From Polyangium sp. 15x6 (GTDB taxonomy: Bacteria; Myxococcota_A; Polyangia; Polyangiales; Polyangiaceae): a DNA stretch of 64,000 nt. The stretch lies in contig NZ_JASBQE010000048.1 of assembly GCF_029960785.1 (NCBI RefSeq), forward strand, positions 1 to 64,000. The letters run 5' to 3'. The notes below the pieces were generated by a model. That model did not search any database, was not told the DNA's origin, and saw only the letters and a list, made by a program, of their open reading frames with translations. Positions 30,447 through 38,876 of the stretch are shown piece after piece; the stretch's first letter is position 1; every line of letters starts with the position of its first letter. The translations under genes and the position numbers were made by a program.

Positions 30447-31385
30447 GTGGCTTGTAGACTTGGTACTTCGCGAGGATGGTGGCTCATCGTGGCGCTCGGC
30501 GCGGCGCTCGTCGCAGGGTGCGGCGGAGGCGACGGAGACAGCGGCAACGGGGGCAACGGCGGATCGGGCGGCGCAGGCGGCGCAGGCGGCGGCGGACCGG
30601 GCGGCGGCGGGCCGGGCCGCATCGACGTGGAGCTCGCTTTCGAGGGGCGCGTCGGAAACGAGGTATTCGATTGTGGAAAGACCTTCACCACGGGAAGCGC
30701 GTCCACCGAGGTGAGGATCACCGATTTTCGTCTCTACGTGCACGACGTGCGCCTCCTGCGCACGGATGGCAGCGACGTCCCGGTCGAGCTCACACAGGAC
30801 GGGCTCTGGCAACACGAGAGCCTGGCGCTCCTCGATTTCGAGAACAAGACGGGCGCCTGCGCGAACGGCACGAGCGAGACGAACGGCGTGATTCGCGGCC
30901 AGGTAGAGGACGTGACCTACACCGGCATCGCATTCAAGGTGGGCGTGCCTTTCGATCTGAACCACGGCGACGCGTCGGCGGCGCCCTCGCCGCTCAACCT
31001 GAGCGCGCTGTTCTGGAACTGGAACGGCGGGTACAAGTTCCTCCGCGTGGACGCGGCGCCGACGGCGGCGGGCGGCGGGGCGTTCAACGTGCACATCGGC
31101 AGCACGGGGTGCACGGAGGACGCGTCGGGCGCGGTCACGGCGTGCGATCGGCCGAATCGCCCGGAGGTGCGCCTTACGGGCTTCGATCCGCTGAAGAGCA
31201 AGATCGTCGTCGATTACGCGGCGCTCGTCGCGGACAGCGACCTCTCGCAGAACGTGGACGGCGCGCCGGGCTGCATGGCGGGAGCCGACGACACCGAATG
31301 CAAGTCCATCATGGGTCGGCTCGGCATTCACGTGGACGACGGATCGGTTCATCCGGACGAACAGAAGCTCTTCACGGCGGAGTGA
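30447..31385 (+). CDS. MbnP-family copper-binding lipoprotein
   Basis: 312 residues, GTG start with GGAGGT 5 nt ahead. A signal ends in VAGC (Cys25), then a Gly-rich linker to about 55. The conserved core has RITDFRLYVHDVRL, FKVGVPFDLNH and the family motif LFWNWNGGYKFLRVD, with several Cys (in FDCGK, GACANG, TGCTED, ACDRP and further ones) of the four-Cys MbnP pattern. In the methanotroph protein the partner MbnH converts a Trp of MbnP to kynurenine, which helps bind copper; the same chemistry is inferred here. The mbnH-like gene follows after 4 bp. Confidence 0.9.
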   Translation: MACRLGTSRGWWLIVALGAALVAGCGGGDGDSGNGGNGGSGGAGGAGGGGPGGGGPGRIDVELAFEGRVGNEVFDCGKTFTTGSASTEVRITDFRLYVHDVRLLRTDGSDVPVELTQDGLWQHESLALLDFENKTGACANGTSETNGVIRGQVEDVTYTGIAFKVGVPFDLNHGDASAAPSPLNLSALFWNWNGGYKFLRVDAAPTAAGGGAFNVHIGSTGCTEDASGAVTACDRPNRPEVRLTGFDPLKSKIVVDYAALVADSDLSQNVDGAPGCMAGADDTECKSIMGRLGIHVDDGSVHPDEQKLFTAE

Positions 31386-31389
31386 ATCC

Positions 31390-32598
31390 ATGAAAATCCC
31401 CTCCCTCCTCACCGCGGCCGCGCGCGGGCCTCTCGTCGCCCTCTTGCTCCTCGGCTCCTTCGCCGGCTGCGGCGGGGAGGATGGGGAGCCGCCCGCGCCT
31501 CCGCCGGAGATCCCCGCGACCTGGGATTTCGGCCTGCCCGCGGGGTATCCCAAGCCCAAGATCCCCGCGGACAACCCCATGACGGTCGACAAGGTCGAGC
31601 TCGGCCGGCGCCTGTTCTACGACAAACGTTTGTCCGGGAACGAGACGCAGAGCTGCGCTTCGTGCCACGACCAGAAGCTCGCGTTCACGGACGGGCGCGC
31701 GGGCGGGCTCGGATCGACGGGCGAGGTCCACCCCCGGGGCTCGATGTCGATCGTGAACGTGGGCTACCTGTCCACGCTCACCTGGGCAAACCCCTTGATC
31801 ACGGAGCTCGAAGAGCAGGCGCTCCTGCCGCTCTTCGGCGAGACGCCGGTCGAGCTCGGGCTCGCGGGGAAAGAAGACGTGCTGCTCGAACGATTGCGCG
31901 AAGATCCGGTGTACCAGGCGCTCTTCCCGAAGGTCTTTCCGGACGAGGCAGACCCCGTGCGGCTTCCGAACGTGGTCCGGGCGATCGGCGCGTTCGAGCG
32001 CAGCGTGATCTCCTATCGATCGGCCTGGGATCGGTACAACTACGGCGGCGATTCGATGGCGCTGTCGGAGGCCCAGAAGCGCGGCAAGGACCTGTTCTTC
32101 TCGGAGAAGCTCGAGTGCTTCCATTGCCACGGCGGCTTCAATTTCTCCGACTCCGTGGAGCACGACGGGACCACGTTCACCGAGACGATGTTCCACAACA
32201 CCGGCCTTTACAACATCGGCGGCACGGGCGCGTATCCGGAGAACAATCGAGGCGTCTACGAGGTGACCCAGGTCTCCACGGACATGGGCCGGTTCCGCGC
32301 GCCGACGCTGCGCAACATCACGCTCACGGCGCCCTACATGCACGACGGGAGCATCGCCACGCTCGGCGAGGTGCTCGACCATTACGCGGCCGGCGGGCGC
32401 ACGATCGCGGAGGGGCCCTATGCGGGCGTGGGGAGCACGAACCCGTACAAGAGCGAGCTCATCAATGGGTTCACGTTGACCGAGGCGGAGAAGGCCGACG
32501 TGCTCGCTTTCCTCGCGTCGCTGACGGACGAGGCGCTGCTCGTCGATCCACGGTTCGCGGACCCGTGGAAGCAGGACAGCGCGGGAGGAATGCCGTGA
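31390..32598 (+). CDS. MbnH-family di-heme enzyme
   Basis: 402 residues. The lipobox-like FAGC (Cys27) anchors it. Two c-type heme motifs are seen, CASCH (89-93) and CFHCH (243-247), with PLFGETPVELGL and NITLTAPYMHDGS typical of the cytochrome c peroxidase/MauG superfamily. In MbnH the di-heme centre oxidises a Trp of MbnP. GGAG is placed 7 nt before ATG 31390. It lies directly after MbnP and overlaps the next gene by 4 nt (GTGA). Confidence 0.92.
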   Translation: MKIPSLLTAAARGPLVALLLLGSFAGCGGEDGEPPAPPPEIPATWDFGLPAGYPKPKIPADNPMTVDKVELGRRLFYDKRLSGNETQSCASCHDQKLAFTDGRAGGLGSTGEVHPRGSMSIVNVGYLSTLTWANPLITELEEQALLPLFGETPVELGLAGKEDVLLERLREDPVYQALFPKVFPDEADPVRLPNVVRAIGAFERSVISYRSAWDRYNYGGDSMALSEAQKRGKDLFFSEKLECFHCHGGFNFSDSVEHDGTTFTETMFHNTGLYNIGGTGAYPENNRGVYEVTQVSTDMGRFRAPTLRNITLTAPYMHDGSIATLGEVLDHYAAGGRTIAEGPYAGVGSTNPYKSELINGFTLTEAEKADVLAFLASLTDEALLVDPRFADPWKQDSAGGMP

Positions 32599-33221
32599 AG
32601 AAGATCGGACGAATGGCAGGAATCGTGGCGCTCGCGGGGGTGGTGTTCGTCGGGACGAGCGTGGGCGCGTGCGGAGGAGGGACGGAGAACCCGCCCGCCA
32701 CGAACGAGCCCGACCTGACAGGCGTGATCTACGCAGGCGTGGCGACGGACGAGGCGCTCGAGGCGCTGCTTTTGGCCACGCCGAAGACGGATCCGACACA
32801 AGCCGCGGTGGTCGACACGCCGACCGCGGGCGCGACGCTGCCGAAGGACGTGCCGCCGACCATCGAATGGCACGTGAGCGGCTCCTCCGCGTCGCGCGCG
32901 CCCTCGGCCGGAGAAAGGTTTGTCGGGGCCGCGAAGGCGATCGCCTCGTTGTTCGGCCCGCGCGAGGCGTGGGCGCACGGGGCGCCGGTGAACGGCCGCG
33001 CGTATCTGCTCGTGTTCTCGACGCCGAAGAGCCCCGAGCTCGTGCGTGTCTTCACGACGGAGCTCTCGTACACGTTCGACGCGGCCACGTGGACGAAGCT
33101 CGCGCTCACCGGGGAGCCGGTGACGCTCGTCGTGACGAACGCGATCTTCGAGGACAATCGCGTGGCGCAGGACGCGGGGCCGTTCACGGGGGAGGCGGTG
33201 ACGTTTTCGATCGGGCCGTGA
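32595..33221 (+). CDS. Lipoprotein translationally coupled to MbnP/MbnH
   Basis: 208 residues from a GTG that overlaps the MbnH stop by 4 nt. The signal ends GTSVGAC (Cys26), so it should be a lipoprotein. The mature part is mostly beta-like, with PTIEWHVSG, GRAYLLVFSTPKSPELVRVFTTELSYTF and EPVTLVVTNAIFEDN, resembling a small Ig-like sandwich. His residues occur in EWHVSG and WAHGAP. No family was recognised. Its position argues that it works with the copper pair, for example as a docking or metal-transfer component, but this is inference. Confidence 0.75.
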   Translation: MKKIGRMAGIVALAGVVFVGTSVGACGGGTENPPATNEPDLTGVIYAGVATDEALEALLLATPKTDPTQAAVVDTPTAGATLPKDVPPTIEWHVSGSSASRAPSAGERFVGAAKAIASLFGPREAWAHGAPVNGRAYLLVFSTPKSPELVRVFTTELSYTFDAATWTKLALTGEPVTLVVTNAIFEDNRVAQDAGPFTGEAVTFSIGP

Positions 33222-33227
33222 ACCCTG

Positions 33228-34757
33228 TCACCGTCGCTGCGCCGGAGGCCGCGGATGAAACACCCCCCGCGGCCGCGTGCGCATCCCCGTCACCGGAAAG
33301 AAATCGTTTCCCCCGAAGAGCGGCGGGTCCTTCTCGTTTCGCTGGTAAAACAGGTTGATCTCTTTCTTGTAGAAATCGGTGTCCGGTATGACCGCGCCGA
33401 AGCGCTGCGTCTTCAGCGCCTCGCGTAGCTCGTCCCGGAGCGCGGTGCCCGCCGGGCCGCCGCCGATGCCGAGGATGTCCTGCATCGCCATTTCGTGCGC
33501 GAACGGGCGCTTGCCCGCGAGCGTCGAGAGGTGGCCGTGCGCCGGGACCCAGACGTCGCCAGGCAATTGGGCGAGCCTCTTCACGAAGGCGTGGCCCGCT
33601 TGCTCGTCGCTGCGCGAGGGCACGAGGGGCCGAGGGTTGTAGACGACGCAGGCGAGCTGGAGGGCCGCGACGCCGAACGCAGCGGCGCGCAGGCGCGCGC
33701 GGAGGGCCTCCGGCGCCTCTGCGATGCGTTCGAGGGCCGTGCCGATGCCCATTCCGAAGAGAATGGCGAGCACGGAGAACGCCGGCATGAGGACGTTCGG
33801 CCAGCCGCCCGCGTGCAGGCGCCCGCCCCACGAGGTCCCGAGCGCGCCGGCCGCGGCGAAGAACCAGAAGACACGCGCCTTGCGCGCGTCCTCGCCCGAC
33901 GCCGCGAACCAGTAGAGGGCCGTCGCGAACGAGACCGCGAGCGGCGCGAAGAGGTCCTCGATCCAGTAATCGACCCACATCGCCGGCACGTTCGGGTGCT
34001 GCGAGGGCAAAAAGAAGACGTAATACCGGAACCAGCCGCCGTGCAGGCGATCGAGCGCGAGGATCGAGAGGCCGATGGTGCCGAAGAGCGCCACGCCAAA
34101 CCCGAGCCCGCGCTTCCAGCCGTCCGCGAAGAGCGCATACGCGGCGAGCGGCGCCGCGGCCACGAGCATCGATTGTTTCGTGAGGAACGTGGCCAGGAAC
34201 AGGGCCACCGCGAGGAGCCGGAAGCCGAGTCCCTCGCGGAAGCGCAGGACGTAGAGGCCGAGGAGCAAAAAGAGGAGCGCGAGCGAGTCGACCCGCGCGA
34301 TATCCATGAACGCGACGCTCTCCCGGTACGTGCCCGCGAAGAGGCCCGCCGCGAGGACGGCGGCGACGCGGCTCTTCGTCTCGCGATGCACGAAGAGCCC
34401 GATGAGCGCAATGCAGCCGAGCGAGGAGAGGAGCGAGACGAGGCGCAGCGAGAAAAACCCGACGCCGAAGAGCTTGCTCACCGCCGCGGAGACGTAGAAG
34501 TAGAGCGGCGTGTAGATGAAGGGGACGAAATCGATCGTGGGGCGGTCGTAGAGGCGTTTGCCCGAGAGGATGTGGCGCACGTGGTCGACCGCGCCGCCCT
34601 CCATCCATTCGAGCTCGAATGGATACCGGAGGTGCAGGACCGCGAGCACGAGATAGATGCCGACGTACGCGACGGCGCCGACGCCGACGAGCCAGGGCAG
34701 GACGCGGCCGAGGAAGGCGGGGAGGCGCCGCCACAGGGTGAGGAGCCGAGCGAGCAT
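33228..34757 (-). CDS. GT-C type multi-pass membrane glycosyltransferase-like protein
   Basis: 509 residues with about ten hydrophobic helices, for example WLVGVGAVAYVGIYLVLAVLH, LLFLLLGLYVL and VALFLATFLTK. A first loop ELEWMEGGAVDHV carries the acidic pair expected at the start of ArnT/PMT-type GT-C enzymes, which use lipid-linked sugars. The C-terminus is a soluble region from about 400. It lies 14 bp upstream of the M14 peptidase end, in the same direction, so both may be co-transcribed. Donor and acceptor unknown. Confidence 0.82.
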   Translation of the reverse strand: MLARLLTLWRRLPAFLGRVLPWLVGVGAVAYVGIYLVLAVLHLRYPFELEWMEGGAVDHVRHILSGKRLYDRPTIDFVPFIYTPLYFYVSAAVSKLFGVGFFSLRLVSLLSSLGCIALIGLFVHRETKSRVAAVLAAGLFAGTYRESVAFMDIARVDSLALLFLLLGLYVLRFREGLGFRLLAVALFLATFLTKQSMLVAAAPLAAYALFADGWKRGLGFGVALFGTIGLSILALDRLHGGWFRYYVFFLPSQHPNVPAMWVDYWIEDLFAPLAVSFATALYWFAASGEDARKARVFWFFAAAGALGTSWGGRLHAGGWPNVLMPAFSVLAILFGMGIGTALERIAEAPEALRARLRAAAFGVAALQLACVVYNPRPLVPSRSDEQAGHAFVKRLAQLPGDVWVPAHGHLSTLAGKRPFAHEMAMQDILGIGGGPAGTALRDELREALKTQRFGAVIPDTDFYKKEINLFYQRNEKDPPLFGGNDFFPVTGMRTRPRGVFHPRPPAQRR

Positions 34758-34771
34758 CGAGGGGCGCTACC

Positions 34772-35881
34772 CTAGCGCAGCACGCCCAAAGATTCGAGCA
34801 CGGCCTCGAGCGAGGTGCGCCCGAGCCCTTCGGCACGATCGGGCCCGAAGCCGCTCGGGCCTTCCTTGAACGGCATCTCGATCGTCAGGGACAAGCAATC
34901 GAAGCGCTCGCCGACCCAGTTGTTGCCGATGCGCAGATCGCCCTTGCCCGGGTCGTCCGCGCCATAATCGAATTCGGAAGAAAAACCGCCGTCGCGCCGG
35001 GCGAGGCTCCGCGCGAAGCGTCGTTCGAGCTCGTAGAGGCGCTCGGAGTAGCCAGGGTTTCCCGCGCAGCCGATGGCGAAGGCGACGTCGGCGTGCTCGT
35101 CGCCGTGCACGTCGAGGAAGAGGTCGACGCCGGTCTGCTCCATGACGCTGCGCACGGCGAGGACCTCGGGGCTCGCCTCGGGGCTCGGCGCCTGCCATTC
35201 ACGATTGAGGTCACGCCCGGCCGCGTTCGTGCGGAAATTGCCGCGCGTGCTGCCGTCCGGGTTCACCATCGGCACGACGTACACCACGGCCTCGTGAAGC
35301 AGCGTGTCCGTGACCGGGTCGTCCTCGGCGAGGAGCCGGGCGAGCGCGCCCTCGACGAACCACGAGCCCATCGTCTCGCCGGGATGCTGGCGCCCCGCGA
35401 GCCAGAGGCGTCGTTTGCCCGGGGCCTCCTCGCCGAAGACGACGAGGGGGATCGGGCGGCCCTCGGCGCTCGCGCCGATCGACCGCACGCGCGCCCGCGG
35501 GTTGCGATCGACGACCGAGAGGAGCGAGCCGAGGCGCTCGAGCGGATAGGCAGCAAAATACGAATAATGGACCGTGTCGTGCTCGGGGCGGTGCCGGAGG
35601 ACGAGGCGCCGGCCGTCGAAATCGGTGGGGACGCGGAACCATCGTTCGAGGTCATACGATGCGAGCGCGCGGTAGCCGTGGAAGGCGTCGGGGTGCATCG
35701 CCTGGCCCGCGTCGGTGATCGTGAGCTCGACGTCACGGCCGCGCGCGCCGCGAACGCGGAAATGGAACCATTGCCGGATGCCGGCGGCGCTGTCGGCGCG
35801 CAAGGAGAGCTCGGCCTCGGTCCCGTGCCGGTGGCCGGTCCCGACAATGCTTCCGCCGCAGAGGTCCGCGTCGACGTGCAT
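34772..35881 (-). CDS. M14-family zinc carboxypeptidase
   Basis: 369 residues from the ATG at 35881 (frame open further, ATG at 35890 and 35893 also possible). After an N-terminal beta domain opening HVDADLCGGSIV, the catalytic part shows RQHPGETMGSWFVEG (His and Glu zinc ligands), NPDGSTRGNFRTNAAGRDLNREW (substrate Arg/Asn), DVHGDEH with the third His ligand, and SLTIEMPFKEG with the catalytic Glu. This order matches the AGBL/CCP branch of M14, with no signal peptide, so it is likely cytoplasmic. Confidence 0.92.
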   Translation of the reverse strand: MHVDADLCGGSIVGTGHRHGTEAELSLRADSAAGIRQWFHFRVRGARGRDVELTITDAGQAMHPDAFHGYRALASYDLERWFRVPTDFDGRRLVLRHRPEHDTVHYSYFAAYPLERLGSLLSVVDRNPRARVRSIGASAEGRPIPLVVFGEEAPGKRRLWLAGRQHPGETMGSWFVEGALARLLAEDDPVTDTLLHEAVVYVVPMVNPDGSTRGNFRTNAAGRDLNREWQAPSPEASPEVLAVRSVMEQTGVDLFLDVHGDEHADVAFAIGCAGNPGYSERLYELERRFARSLARRDGGFSSEFDYGADDPGKGDLRIGNNWVGERFDCLSLTIEMPFKEGPSGFGPDRAEGLGRTSLEAVLESLGVLR

Positions 35882-36012
35882 GAAATGCATCATGCCACGA
35901 ACGGCGGCCGAGCGGGGAGCGATCGTGGGCGGGCGCGCCGGCCGAACCCCGCGGGGCGGCGACGGGCCCCAGCGCGGGGCCTTTCGCCTATACTTCGCCG
36001 CGGAGAGGTCGA

Positions 36013-36996
36013 ATGGCGAAGAGCAGGACGGGGATCGACAGCAGCGCAGGCTCCCTGCCGGAGCCGACGACATGGGCGCGGGCCGTCGTTCTCGGGACGG
36101 GGATCCTCGGCGTGAGCCTGACGGAGCGCACGCTCTCCGCGAAGGCCCTGGAAGAGCTCGGGCGCAAGGTGCTGGAGGTCGTCCGCGCCATCCTGCCCGC
36201 GGCGCGCAAGCTCGTCGAGGCGCTCGAAGCGCGCGCGACCGAGCTCGGCATCGACCACGACTGTGACAGGCTGCGCACGGCCCGGAGCGCGCGCGCTCTC
36301 TGCGAGTCGCTCGCCGGCAAGACGCTGCGCGATGCGCGCGAGATCGTCGAGGCGCTCGCCGCCGCGCGGCTCGAGACGAGCTCGTCGGCGGTGCAGGCGA
36401 GCCTCGGCGCCGCGGACGACTCGATCGAGACGCTCGACGATCCGCTCGTGCTCGGCGTGCTCAAGCAACTCGCGGGGCGTGAGAAGGCGGATCTTTCGGC
36501 GTCCAAGTATCTGCGCGAGGCGCGCTCGATCCTGCGGCAGGACGAGATGCGGAGGTCGCTCTCGGTGGAGCTCCGCATGGTGGCAGGCGCGGCGCAGGCG
36601 TATCTCCTGAGCGGGACGCCGAGCGCCGAAGGAGCCGCGTTGCACGGCCATGCCGAGGAAGGCGGGCTGCCGAAGAGCGCGGTGCTCGCGAGTGTGGTGG
36701 CGCCCGCGGACGTGCGCATCGAGGCCTCGCGCGCCGCGCCGACGCCGCCGAGCGCGACGCGGCCGCGGTCGGCCGGCACGAAGCGTATCTCGCTCACGCA
36801 GACGCTCGCCTCCGAGGGGGCCTTGCCGCTCACGCGGATCAGCGTGGAGCGGCGGGGATCGACGCCCGATCGGAAGACGGCGCGCGAGCTCCTGGCCGAG
36901 GCAGTGCGCGAGGCGGAGCAGAAGCTCGAAGCCTCGAAGGGGCCGGCGCTTCTCTCGGTGCTGGTCACGCTCGACATCAGCGACAAGGGCGCGTGA
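36013..36996 (+). CDS. Unknown, helical cytoplasmic protein
   Basis: 327 residues; no family recognised. GGAGAGG is 4 nt before the ATG, so expression is likely. Residues about 35-90 form long amphipathic helices, and a second helical block spans 120-195 (LDDPLVLGVLKQLAGREKADLSASKYLREA). The middle is Ala/Pro-rich, and the C-terminal 50 residues resume as helix-strand (ARELLAEAVREAEQKLEA then LLSVLVTLDIS). No signal peptide, Cys motif or catalytic signature is visible. It is convergent with miaA, 4 bp apart. Confidence 0.6.
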   Translation: MAKSRTGIDSSAGSLPEPTTWARAVVLGTGILGVSLTERTLSAKALEELGRKVLEVVRAILPAARKLVEALEARATELGIDHDCDRLRTARSARALCESLAGKTLRDAREIVEALAAARLETSSSAVQASLGAADDSIETLDDPLVLGVLKQLAGREKADLSASKYLREARSILRQDEMRRSLSVELRMVAGAAQAYLLSGTPSAEGAALHGHAEEGGLPKSAVLASVVAPADVRIEASRAAPTPPSATRPRSAGTKRISLTQTLASEGALPLTRISVERRGSTPDRKTARELLAEAVREAEQKLEASKGPALLSVLVTLDISDKGA

Positions 36997-37000
36997 TCGC

Positions 37001-37978
37001 TCAGGCGTCGAGCGCGACGTAGAGGACGGGCTCGTCGCGGAGCCACGTGCGTTGCCGGCGCACGAAGACACGCGTCGCGCGGACGATCGTGTCTTCGAGC
37101 TCCTCGCGCCGGAGCTCGCCTTCGAGGAGCGCGCGGACCTGCTTGTATCCGACCGAGCCCATGGGCCGCGCCGAAGCGTGGCCCGCGTCGAGGAGCGCGC
37201 GCACCTCGTCGATCCAGCCGGCTTCGAGCCACCTCGCGACGCGGGCGCGGATGCGCTCGTCGAGCGTCTCGCGCGGCCAGGCGACGCCGACGAGGCGCGC
37301 GTCGTGGCGCTTGTCGCGGAAGCCGTGCTCGGCGAACCACTCGCTCTGCGGCTTGCCCGAGAGCTCGTGGATCTCGAGCGCGCGGCTCACACGGACGAGA
37401 TCGTTCGGCGCGAGCCGCGCGGCGCTCTCGGGGTCGACGGCGGCGAGCCGCGCATGCAGGGCCGCGCGCCCCTCGGCCTCGGCGATGGCCGCGTGGCGCG
37501 CGCGGATCGCGGGGTCGGCGGGGGGCGCGGGGGCGAGGCCGTAGACGAGCGATTTGATCCAGAGGAACGTCCCGCCGCAGACGATGGGCACGCGGCCGCG
37601 GCGCTTGACGTCCTCGATCGCGCGCTCGCCGAGCTCGGCGAAGGTCTGCGCGTCGAGGGGCACGAGCGGGTCGGCGATGTCGACGAGGTGGTGCGGTGCG
37701 CGCGCGCGCTCCTCGGCCGTGGGCTTGCCCGAGCCGACGTCGTAGCCGCGGTAGATCTGGACGCTGTCGGCGTTGATGATCTCGCCGCCGAAGCGCTCGG
37801 CGAGGCGGATCGCGAGCTCGGTTTTTCCGCTCGCGGTCGGGCCGACGACGACGAGGAGCTCGCCCTCGCGCGGCGGCTCGATCGTGCGCCACGACGGGGC
37901 CGCGCGGGCGGGCTCGCGGGGCTCGTCGGCATCACCCGGGGGCGGGTCGTTTTGGGTGTCACGATCGTTCGGGCGCAT
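37001..37978 (-). CDS. miaA: tRNA dimethylallyltransferase
   Basis: 325 residues from ATG 37978. It adds the dimethylallyl group to A37 of tRNAs that read UNN codons. P-loop VVVGPTASGKTELAIRLAE, then INADSVQIYRGYDVGSGKPT with the DSxQ-like substrate loop, PHHLVDIADP, VCGGTFLWIKSL and the tRNA-binding C-terminus with SVGYKQ. The N-terminal ~40 residues before the P-loop are extra. The frame continues to 38539 but the family starts near here. It is divergent from the PAP2 gene. Confidence 0.96.
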   Translation of the reverse strand: MRPNDRDTQNDPPPGDADEPREPARAAPSWRTIEPPREGELLVVVGPTASGKTELAIRLAERFGGEIINADSVQIYRGYDVGSGKPTAEERARAPHHLVDIADPLVPLDAQTFAELGERAIEDVKRRGRVPIVCGGTFLWIKSLVYGLAPAPPADPAIRARHAAIAEAEGRAALHARLAAVDPESAARLAPNDLVRVSRALEIHELSGKPQSEWFAEHGFRDKRHDARLVGVAWPRETLDERIRARVARWLEAGWIDEVRALLDAGHASARPMGSVGYKQVRALLEGELRREELEDTIVRATRVFVRRQRTWLRDEPVLYVALDA

Positions 37979-38018
37979 CGTTCGGGGCTCGCGAGGGGAC
38001 TTCCTGTAGCATCTCCGG

Positions 38019-38876
38019 ATGTCCTCCATGACGCGCTTCCTGCTTTCGTTCGTGTTCGTCGCGTCCCTCGCCGCGCCGGGGGTGGCCTCGGCCGAGGAGC
38101 CTCCGCCCGGCCGGCCGATGATGCAGGTGAACCTGCCGATCGATCTCACCGTGACGGCCGTGGGCGGCGCGGCGTGGATCACGACGGAGGTCCTGAAATC
38201 GAAGATCGCGCCGGCTTCGTGCCGGTGGTGCAGCCCGCCGGGGATCGACGATTCGATCGCGAGGGCCGTCCACTGGAGCAATACGAAGACGGCGGCCCGG
38301 ATCAGCGACGTCGGGCTGTACGGGCTCGCCCCGCTCGCGGCGTTCGGGTTCGACGCGGCGGTCGTGTACGCGACGGGCGGCACGCTCGCGGAGTGGGGGA
38401 AGGACGCGCTCGTCATTCTGGAGTCGATGGTCGTGGCCGCGGACCTAACCCAGATCGTGAAGTTTTCCGTGGGGCGGGAGCGCCCGCTGCTCGAATACGG
38501 CTCCGTGGACCCGGACGAACGCGACAGCCGCGACAACAACTTGTCCTTTTTTTCCGGTCACACGTCGTTCACGTTCTCCGCGGCGGTCGCGAGCGGGACG
38601 GTGGCCACGCTGAAGGGATATCGCGCGGCGCCGTGGATCTGGGCCACGGGGCTCACGATCGCGACGGCCACGGGGTATTTCCGCATGGCCGCGGACAAAC
38701 ATTATTTCACGGACGTGATGATCGGCGCGATCGTGGGATCGGCCGTCGGGTTCGTGGTGCCCTGGCTGCACCGGCCGACGACGAGCAAAGACGCAGCAGG
38801 GGCGCGGCTCTCGGGGATGATGGCGAGCCCGCTGCCCGGCGGCGGGCCGCTCGTGGGCTTCAGCGGGATCTGGTGA
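38019..38876 (+). CDS. PAP2-family phosphatase
   Basis: 285 residues. A signal-like N-terminus (RFLLSFVFVASLAAPGVASA) precedes the membrane domain. The phosphatase motifs are KFSVGRERP (motif 1), FFSGHTSFTFS (motif 2, His) and RMAADKHYFTDVMIG (motif 3, His), each complete. It probably dephosphorylates undecaprenyl pyrophosphate or phosphatidate in the envelope. It ends one base before a convergent cytochrome P450 stop, with no terminator between. Confidence 0.9.
   Translation: MSSMTRFLLSFVFVASLAAPGVASAEEPPPGRPMMQVNLPIDLTVTAVGGAAWITTEVLKSKIAPASCRWCSPPGIDDSIARAVHWSNTKTAARISDVGLYGLAPLAAFGFDAAVVYATGGTLAEWGKDALVILESMVVAADLTQIVKFSVGRERPLLEYGSVDPDERDSRDNNLSFFSGHTSFTFSAAVASGTVATLKGYRAAPWIWATGLTIATATGYFRMAADKHYFTDVMIGAIVGSAVGFVVPWLHRPTTSKDAAGARLSGMMASPLPGGGPLVGFSGIW

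Noticed and set aside
28240-30714. Very long open frame (over 800 codons) on the plus strand across the DsbA gene
   Set aside because: It is the antisense shadow of the three-domain DsbA gene; the translation is low-complexity Arg/Leu/Asp-rich with no domain, which GC-rich third positions produce routinely.
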